A stretch of DNA of 64,000 bases from Urophycis tenuis (Eukaryota; Chordata; Actinopteri; Gadiformes; Phycidae), in the NCBI GenBank assembly GCA_036785325.1, contig JAXIVH010000032.1, forward strand, positions 4,662,610 to 4,726,609, given 5' to 3'. The notes under the pieces are model-generated. The model was not told the DNA's origin, made no database searches, and worked only from the letters and a program-made list of their open reading frames with translations. Below, piece after piece: positions 60,191-64,000 of this stretch; within the stretch, counting starts at the first letter, position 1, and every line of letters starts with the position of its first letter. Both the position numbers and the translations under genes were made by a program.

Positions 60191-61718
60191 ATCCCTTATT
60201 AATAATAATAATAATGATAATAGATTTAATTTATATAGCGCCTTTCAGGGAACTCAAGGTCGATTCACAGTAGGGGGCGGGTCAGAGGCCATAGGCCTCT
60301 GAGAAGAGGTGTGTCTTCAGTAGCTTTTTGAAGGACTCCAATGAAGTGGCACAATGGATGTGGAGGGGGAGCTGATTCCACAGAGTGGGGGCAGACGCAC
60401 AGAAGGCCCTGTCCCCAAAGGTTTTGAGTCTGGTGCGGGGGGTTGCCAGCTGGTCATTAGCAGAAGCATGAGTGACCGCAGGGGGGTGTAAGGATGGAGG
60501 TGGTCAGAGAGGTAGCAGGGGGCCAGAGCATGTAGGGACTTGTGGGTGAGTAAGAGGATTTTGAACTTGATCCGGGATTTGACAGGTAACCAGTGGAGCT
60601 ACATCAGGGTGGGGGTGATGTGCTGCCAGGGCTTAGTGCCAGTTAAAACCCTGGCAGCTGAGTTCTGAACATATTGCAGTCGGTCCAAGGTATTGGAGGG
60701 GAGACCTGTGAGGATGGCATTACAATAGTCCAGACGGGTGGAGATGAAGCAGTGGATGAGGGTTTCAGTAACTGAGGCTGAGAGTGAGGGTCGGAGTCTT
60801 GCGATGTTTCTCAGGTGGTAGAATGCCGATCTAGTGATGTTGGTGATATGGGACTGAAATGACCGGGTGGGGTCGAGGATGACACCCAGGTTGCGGACAG
60901 CGGGGATGGGGTGATGGAGCAGCCATCCACTTCCAGAAGAAGATCCCCAACCTTCCTGAGCAGTGGCTTAGGGGCCACGATCATGAGCTCAGTTTTATTG
61001 CTGTTCAATTTGAGTAGGTTAGAGGTCATCCAGATTTTCAGTTCTTGCAGACAGTTGATGAGTGGAGCAGGTGGAAGCTGAGTTGAGGGTTTGGTGCTGA
61101 TGTAAAGTTGGGTATCATCAGTGTAGCAGTGGAAACTGAGACCGTGGTGACGAATAATTTGACCAAGGGGGAGCATGTAAATGGTAAAGAGTAGAGGGCC
61201 AAGCACAGATCCCTGGGGAACACCATGGTTGACTGGTGCCAGGGTGGAGGTGGCATCATTAAGAGTGACATATTGTTGGCGGTTGGTGAGGTAGGACTGA
61301 AATCAAGAGAGCGCTGAGCCACTGAGTCTAATGAGTTCAGCAAGACGGGTGCGGAGGATGGAATAGGATACTGTGTCAAAGGCTGCTGAGAGATCGAGGA
61401 GGATGAGAATGGAGATGAGGCCATTGTCGGCAGCAGTGAGGAGGTCGTTAGTGATTTTGATGAGGGCAGTCTCGGTACTATGGTGGATTCTGAAGCCAGA
61501 CTGAAGGGGTTCAAAGAGCTCATGGTGGGCCATGTGGTGTTGAAGCTGGGAAGCCACTGCTCTTTCCAGGATTTTACTTAGGAAAGGAAGGTTGGAGATC
61601 GGCCGATAGTTGTTGGGGTCGTCGGGGTCCAGACCGGGCTTTTTTAAGGTGGGAATGACTGCTGCAGTTTTGAAGCCTGTGGGCACCACTCCAGAATCCA
61701 GTGAGCAATTGATGACTT
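60190..61718 (-). mobile_element. LINE (CR1/L2/Rex1-type), RT to 3' end
   Basis: Minus-strand readings in broken frames: VVPTGFKTAAVIPTLKKPGL, DPNNYRPISNLPFLSKILER, SILILLDLSAAFDTVSYSIL, HGVPQGSVLGPLLFTIYMLP, then FHCYTDDTQLYISTKP (catalytic motif YTDD in place of the usual YADD) and LLKLNSNKTELMIVAPK. It ends CCTGAAAGGCGCTATATAAA and (ATT)n at 60190-60240. At about 61718 the RT reading stops at the start of an oppositely oriented LINE 5' region. Confidence 0.9.
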
Positions 61719-61727
61719 TGGAGCAAG

Positions 61728-63161
61728 ATGGCGGCCGTGGAGTTTGAACTGTGTAACGCTAACATTAGACCGCTTACTGTCAGCTCCGTCCTGACTGAGA
61801 TCAAAAGTGAACTAGCTTCAATTGGAAACCTCATTTCAGTCCTTCTACAGAAACAAACAGATCTTGGTGCACGGCTTACCTTGTTTGAAGATCCACGTCT
61901 ACCTAGTCTTTCATCAGTGGATACTACTCCGAACCCCTCCTCAGGTTGCTCTACCTGGTCTACGGTGGTAAGTGTCATGACTCGCCGCTCCCCTCCTCCT
62001 GTCCCGGCTTGTCAGGCTGGTGTTGCCTCGGAGTCAGAACTCTACAACTCCTTTGCTCCTCTGGCGGATCTTTCCACATCACCTACATTACGGCGGAGTG
62101 GAAATCATAAACGTCCTGACGTCCGGGGTCCAGCGATGTGCCCCTCCAACCCGCCTGCTCTCCGGCAGGCACGACCAGCATCGTCCTCGATGCGGCAACA
62201 TGGAAGTCGCAAGGCTACCTCCAAGCGCAACAGGTCCCCAGGCAGCGACACCCCAAGTCCGGTGCATGTCTCCGACAAGCGGCTCAGAGTATCCTCATCT
62301 CCCCAGGAGGTGTCATCAGATGCCATAGTTTCCCTTGTTTGCCTCTCTCCTACAGGCGGCGGTGGCCTGTCGAGCCCTCTGGCCGCTGCGTGGTCCCAGT
62401 TAGCTGCTGACGCTAATGTTGTTGACCTGTGTAGCCCATGTCAAACTCCACCAACGTTGTCCACGGCTGACATCGTCCTTCCAGTCTACACTGTGTCACC
62501 GACGTATCCGACAGTCCCTTATGACCTCTCCCCCCCGGTTCTGTCTGACAGTCTGTCTGCTGCTCGGTTACCAACAGTGAGCAGCAACCCTGGTAACTCG
62601 GACAGTACCAATGGTCTGCAACTTCCTCCCCGCACAACTATTCACTTTAACCACGATGTTCAGTGCACTCCTGAAATACTCATTGTTGGTGACTCGATTG
62701 TTAGAGACATAATTATACCTAGTGCCATCACCTACTGTGTTTTGGGTGGTAGGGTTAGTGACATTTCCGGACTTATTCCATCACTACTGGAAAGGCATCC
62801 TTCCGTCAACATCGTCATTGCCCATGTGGGTACTAATGACGTCATGGCCAGAAGCTCAATCAAGCTTCAGGACGAACTCGAGACCCTATGTCTCACCATA
62901 GAATGCCATGGAAAACGCTGCATCATGTCTGGCCCTATCCCATTCAATTCCAGCCATTCTGAACGCTTCAGCAGGCTGTATGCTCTACATACTTGGCTAA
63001 AGAATTTTTGCAGTGCAGCTGGTCATGACTTTATTGCTAACTTTGATATATTTTGGACAAAGTCTAGTCTGTATCTATCTGATGGTGTGCACCCAAAGAA
63101 AACGGGTCTCCTACAGTTAACCACCAACTTTATCCAGTTCATTGCCTTCAGTACACTCTGA
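61728..63161 (+). CDS. LINE ORF1 protein with SGNH-hydrolase domain
   Basis: 477 uninterrupted codons from MAAVEFELCNANIR. The N-terminal 60 residues look helical (LTEIKSELASIGNLISVLLQ), a possible coiled coil. A long Ser/Pro-rich middle (about 65-310) follows. Residues about 318-475 are an SGNH esterase-like domain: ILIVGDSIV with Ser323, HVGTNDV with Asn370, and YLSDGVHPKKTG with Asp452 and His455. Such esterase domains are known from ORF1 of CR1/L2-type LINEs in fish. The role in retrotransposition is unclear; lipid or membrane association has been suggested for the family. A cellular gene is unlikely: no introns, and ORF2 endonuclease follows 52 bp downstream. Confidence 0.85.
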   Translation: MAAVEFELCNANIRPLTVSSVLTEIKSELASIGNLISVLLQKQTDLGARLTLFEDPRLPSLSSVDTTPNPSSGCSTWSTVVSVMTRRSPPPVPACQAGVASESELYNSFAPLADLSTSPTLRRSGNHKRPDVRGPAMCPSNPPALRQARPASSSMRQHGSRKATSKRNRSPGSDTPSPVHVSDKRLRVSSSPQEVSSDAIVSLVCLSPTGGGGLSSPLAAAWSQLAADANVVDLCSPCQTPPTLSTADIVLPVYTVSPTYPTVPYDLSPPVLSDSLSAARLPTVSSNPGNSDSTNGLQLPPRTTIHFNHDVQCTPEILIVGDSIVRDIIIPSAITYCVLGGRVSDISGLIPSLLERHPSVNIVIAHVGTNDVMARSSIKLQDELETLCLTIECHGKRCIMSGPIPFNSSHSERFSRLYALHTWLKNFCSAAGHDFIANFDIFWTKSSLYLSDGVHPKKTGLLQLTTNFIQFIAFSTL

Positions 63162-63212
63162 CATGCATCACAGCATGACCCAATTCAGTTCACTAAGACA
63201 CCCAGCTCTAGT

Positions 63213-63597
63213 GTGGGTCCTGCTGATCCCTACTGCTCTCCCTCTCATGATATAGACACAGGGGGTCAAACTATTTTAGAAAAATGTAGCTCCTCTCATC
63301 ACCTGCAGATGGCCCTCCTAAATGTCAGATCGCTCTGTAATAAGACAATTCTGGTAAATGATATTGTTACATCCCATAAGTTAAACTGTATATTCCTCAC
63401 TGAAATGTGGCTTGATGCCTCAGGCAACTATGAACTTCTTGAGGCATCACCATCTGACTTTTCTTTTGCACACTGCTCTCGCTCATATCAGAAAGGTGGT
63501 GGTGTAGCAGCCCTTTTTTTCCCAAGTGTTACCCTGTAAAAATGTTTCTTTTGGTACCTATTCCACTTTTGAATATTTAGCCCTGAGGCCATCAAAT
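63213..63597 (+). pseudogene. LINE ORF2, N-terminal endonuclease fragment
   Basis: HLQMALLNVRSLCNKTILVN, NCIFLTEMWLD and RSYQKGGGVAALF are the start of an apurinic-type endonuclease. A stop follows VTL at 63538, and a shifted frame continues KNVSFGTYSTFEYLALRPSN to about 63597, so there is a frameshift of the ORF. The reading ends where unrelated sequence begins. Confidence 0.82.
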
Positions 63598-64000
63598 GTA
63601 ACCGAGTCAGGTTGAACTATAGGATCCTTGGGTACACAACAATACAAAGACGTGATTTTTGAAAATAAAACAATGTAATTTATTAACAATGAATAAAACC
63701 AAGAAGTACTCGTAATGTTATAAAAATACTTGACGAGAAAACAAAAAGAAACCACGCGTCAATTCTCAAGTCGATGGTTAGGTACGCCCGAACTGACACG
63801 GCACCAACAGTGGCAGAGAATAGGTCCAAACCTGGGAGGGAGATGGGAGTTAGAGTACACTAATTGTCCATGTGGTATAGGTCAAGGCTAACCGACTATA
63901 TGGAAATTCCACGTAAGCATCGACACTACAAACGATATGTGAAAAAATATAGCAACTCATAAAACTGCACAATAGGTGCAAATCCAAACAAAAAAAAATC
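63597..64000. other. Possible LTR start inside the LINE endonuclease, cut by window end
   Basis: At 63597 the endonuclease reading gives way to TGTAACCGAGTCAGG, an LTR-like TG start. AATAAA motifs occur on the plus strand around 63665 and 63692. The right end lies outside the window, so the identity is open. Confidence 0.3.

Noticed and set aside
61728..63161. A cellular esterase gene
   Set aside because: Single exon, Ser/Pro-rich front, followed immediately by a LINE endonuclease ORF, so it is LINE ORF1.

Overview
The window is vertebrate nuclear DNA, most likely from a ray-finned (teleost) fish. It contains intron-bearing genes with GT-AG splice sites, a vertebrate aldolase A, a fish-type tRNA-derived SINE, L2/CR1-type LINEs with fish-type 3' tails, an R2-like LINE tail, Ty3/gypsy elements with long LTRs, hAT and PIF/Harbinger derivatives, and long simple repeats. 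Nothing bacterial was seen. Exon models were assembled by hand from splice sites and reading-frame continuity.

Left third (1-27 kb) holds three cellular genes. (1) Fructose-bisphosphate aldolase A lies on the minus strand, 3152-8197: seven coding exons, 364 aa, all active-site regions present. The two exons usually found as 212 + 55 nt are fused into one of 267 nt. (2) A small gene lies on the minus strand, 10963-12310: four coding exons in phase, 120 aa, one membrane segment and a tail with 17 cysteines in 74 residues. I do not recognise its family. (3) A polyserase-like gene lies on the plus strand, 20083-27202: ten exons, 713 aa. It encodes a signal peptide, a trypsin-like domain with intact His/Asp/Ser, a mucin-like Pro/Thr linker, a second protease-fold domain in which all three catalytic residues are replaced, and a probable GPI-anchor tail.

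Between these genes are a SINE pair, L2 pieces, a gypsy gag fragment (16.6-17.3 kb) and the C-terminal part of an R2-like LINE with a restriction-like endonuclease (17.7-19.15 kb).

From 27.6 kb to the end I see no cellular gene, only mobile DNA, much of it nested. A decayed plus-strand gypsy element (about 27.6-44.4 kb, called A) has been split by: a complete, apparently young minus-strand gypsy element with near-identical 1.4-kb LTRs and open gag and pol (28174-36546, called B); a 3.7-kb TG..CA insertion (39148-42858) that itself carries a Harbinger-derived element (40658-41409); and a hAT-like element (43011-43936). Downstream lie another hAT-like element whose empty site is preserved in a second copy of its host repeat, a second decayed gypsy (46.3-47.7 kb), two solo LTRs, a 591-bp inverted-repeat element inside a third gypsy relic, and a compact non-autonomous LTR retrotransposon (55139-57044) with target duplication, tRNA-Tyr-type primer site, polypurine tract and one 312-codon Pro-rich ORF. 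The last 6 kb carries two LINE relics; one has the head-to-head arrangement expected from 5' inversion (twin priming), with an intact 477-aa ORF1 carrying an SGNH-hydrolase domain.

The best candidates for something undescribed are the 55-57 kb non-autonomous LTR element, the Cys-rich small membrane protein, and the active/dead tandem protease.
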